A DNA stretch of 64,000 bases, taken from Alphaproteobacteria bacterium (GTDB lineage Bacteria; Pseudomonadota; Alphaproteobacteria; JAJFIK01). Where the stretch lies: NCBI GenBank assembly GCA_021774965.1, contig JAJFIL010000210.1, forward strand, positions 1 to 64,000, written 5' to 3'. Numbering within the stretch: the first letter of the stretch is position 1; every line of letters starts with the position of its first letter. Positions 63,035 through 64,000 of this stretch are shown piece after piece. The translations under genes and the position numbers were made by a program. The notes beneath the pieces were generated by a model. That model saw only the letters and a list, made by a program, of their open reading frames with translations. It was not told where the DNA came from and ran no database searches.

Positions 63035-63910
63035 CTAGCCTTTCAGCACACGGACAAGTGTGGAGCCGAGCGCCCCTGGATTGTCCGCCACTTCGATGCC
63101 AGCAGATTTCATGGCTTCGATCTTGTCGCCAGCGCCGCCCTTGCCGCCAGAGATAATCGCGCCTGCATGACCCATTCGCCTTCCTGGAGGAGCCGTAACC
63201 CCCGCGATAAATCCGACGGTGGGCTTTTTGATCTTGGATTGTGACAAGAATTCGGCGGCGTCTTCTTCTGCTGACCCGCCAATTTCGCCAATCATGATGA
63301 TGCTTTCCGTTTCATCATCCGCCAGGAACATTTCCAGAATATCGATGAATTCCGTGCCTTTGACCGGATCGCCGCCAATACCCACACAGGTGGTCTGGCC
63401 AAGACCCGCTGCCGTGGTTTGCCCAACGGCCTCGTATGTCAGGGTGCCGGAGCGGGACAAAATACCCACAGAGCCTTTGCGGTGAATGTGACCGGGCATG
63501 ATGCCGATCTTGCATTCATCCGGCGTGATCACGCCCGGGCAATTGGGGCCCACAAGGCGGGTCTTGGAGCCTTCCAGCGCGCGCTTGACCTTGACCATGT
63601 CCAGAACCGGAATGCCTTCCGTGATGCAGATCGCCATTTCCATTTCAGCGTCGATGGCTTCCAAAATGGCGTCCGCCGCAAACGGGGGCGGCACGAAGAT
63701 CATGGAGACGTTTGCGCCGGTGGCTTCGCGAGCCTCGCCCACCGTATCAAACACAGGCCGATCCAGATGGGTCCGCCCGCCCTTGCCGGGGGAGACCCCG
63801 CCCACAAGCTGCGTGCCATAGGCGATGGCTGTTTCGGAGTGGAAGGTGCCTTGGCTGCCGGTGAAGCCCTGGGTGATAACTTTGGTATTTCTGTCGATGA
63901 GAATGGACAT
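63035..63910 (-). CDS. sucD: Succinate-CoA ligase alpha subunit
   Basis: [71 protein letters not shown]. Confidence 0.99.
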   Translation of the reverse strand: MSILIDRNTKVITQGFTGSQGTFHSETAIAYGTQLVGGVSPGKGGRTHLDRPVFDTVGEAREATGANVSMIFVPPPFAADAILEAIDAEMEMAICITEGIPVLDMVKVKRALEGSKTRLVGPNCPGVITPDECKIGIMPGHIHRKGSVGILSRSGTLTYEAVGQTTAAGLGQTTCVGIGGDPVKGTEFIDILEMFLADDETESIIMIGEIGGSAEEDAAEFLSQSKIKKPTVGFIAGVTAPPGRRMGHAGAIISGGKGGAGDKIEAMKSAGIEVADNPGALGSTLVRVLKG

Positions 63911-63915
63911 GTGCT

Positions 63916-64000
63916 TCAGGCCCCCTTCACTGCGGCGACGATTTTCTCGGCCGCATCGGCCAGATCGTTCGCTGAGATAATATCGAGCCCGCTTTCGGAG
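63916..64000 (-). CDS. sucC: Succinate-CoA ligase beta subunit, C-terminal fragment truncated by the window edge
   Basis: Reverse strand reads ...[26 protein letters not shown]-stop immediately upstream of sucD. Confidence 0.9.
   Translation of the reverse strand, partial: SESGLDIISANDLADAAEKIVAAVKGA

Overview
The window is from an alphaproteobacterium-like chromosome (inferred from gene content and synteny only). It has two parts. (1) About 304-29699 is a roughly 29.4 kb genomic island inserted at the 3' end of a tRNA-Ser(CGA) gene. It is bounded by an exact 23-bp direct repeat (304-326 and 29677-29699), with a tyrosine integrase next to the tRNA. The cargo looks like defence genes: a DUF2971-like protein; a large RelA/SpoT-domain protein with a long helical C-terminus; a PD-(D/E)XK-like DUF6615-type protein; a PD-(D/E)XK + STAND NTPase (Avs-like); a T5orf172 GIY-YIG protein; a five-gene DISARM-like operon (fused DEAD/DUF1998 helicase, DrmD-like SNF2 helicase, Eco57I-class methylase, HNH endonuclease, small orphan); and a three-gene operon ending in a standalone reverse transcriptase. 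(2) About 29.7-64 kb is mostly conserved core genome: rplU-rpmA-GNATs-obgE-nadD-egtD-rsfS-rlmH-gpmI-envC-like-ctpA-rppH, atpHAGDC, priA, fsa, DUF484, xerC, lpd-sucB-sucA-sucD-sucC. The best candidates for undescribed systems are the RT operon, the RelA/SpoT-helical fusion protein, and the DISARM variant that lacks a recognisable drmC and carries an HNH gene. No database searches were run; family calls are from motif recognition.
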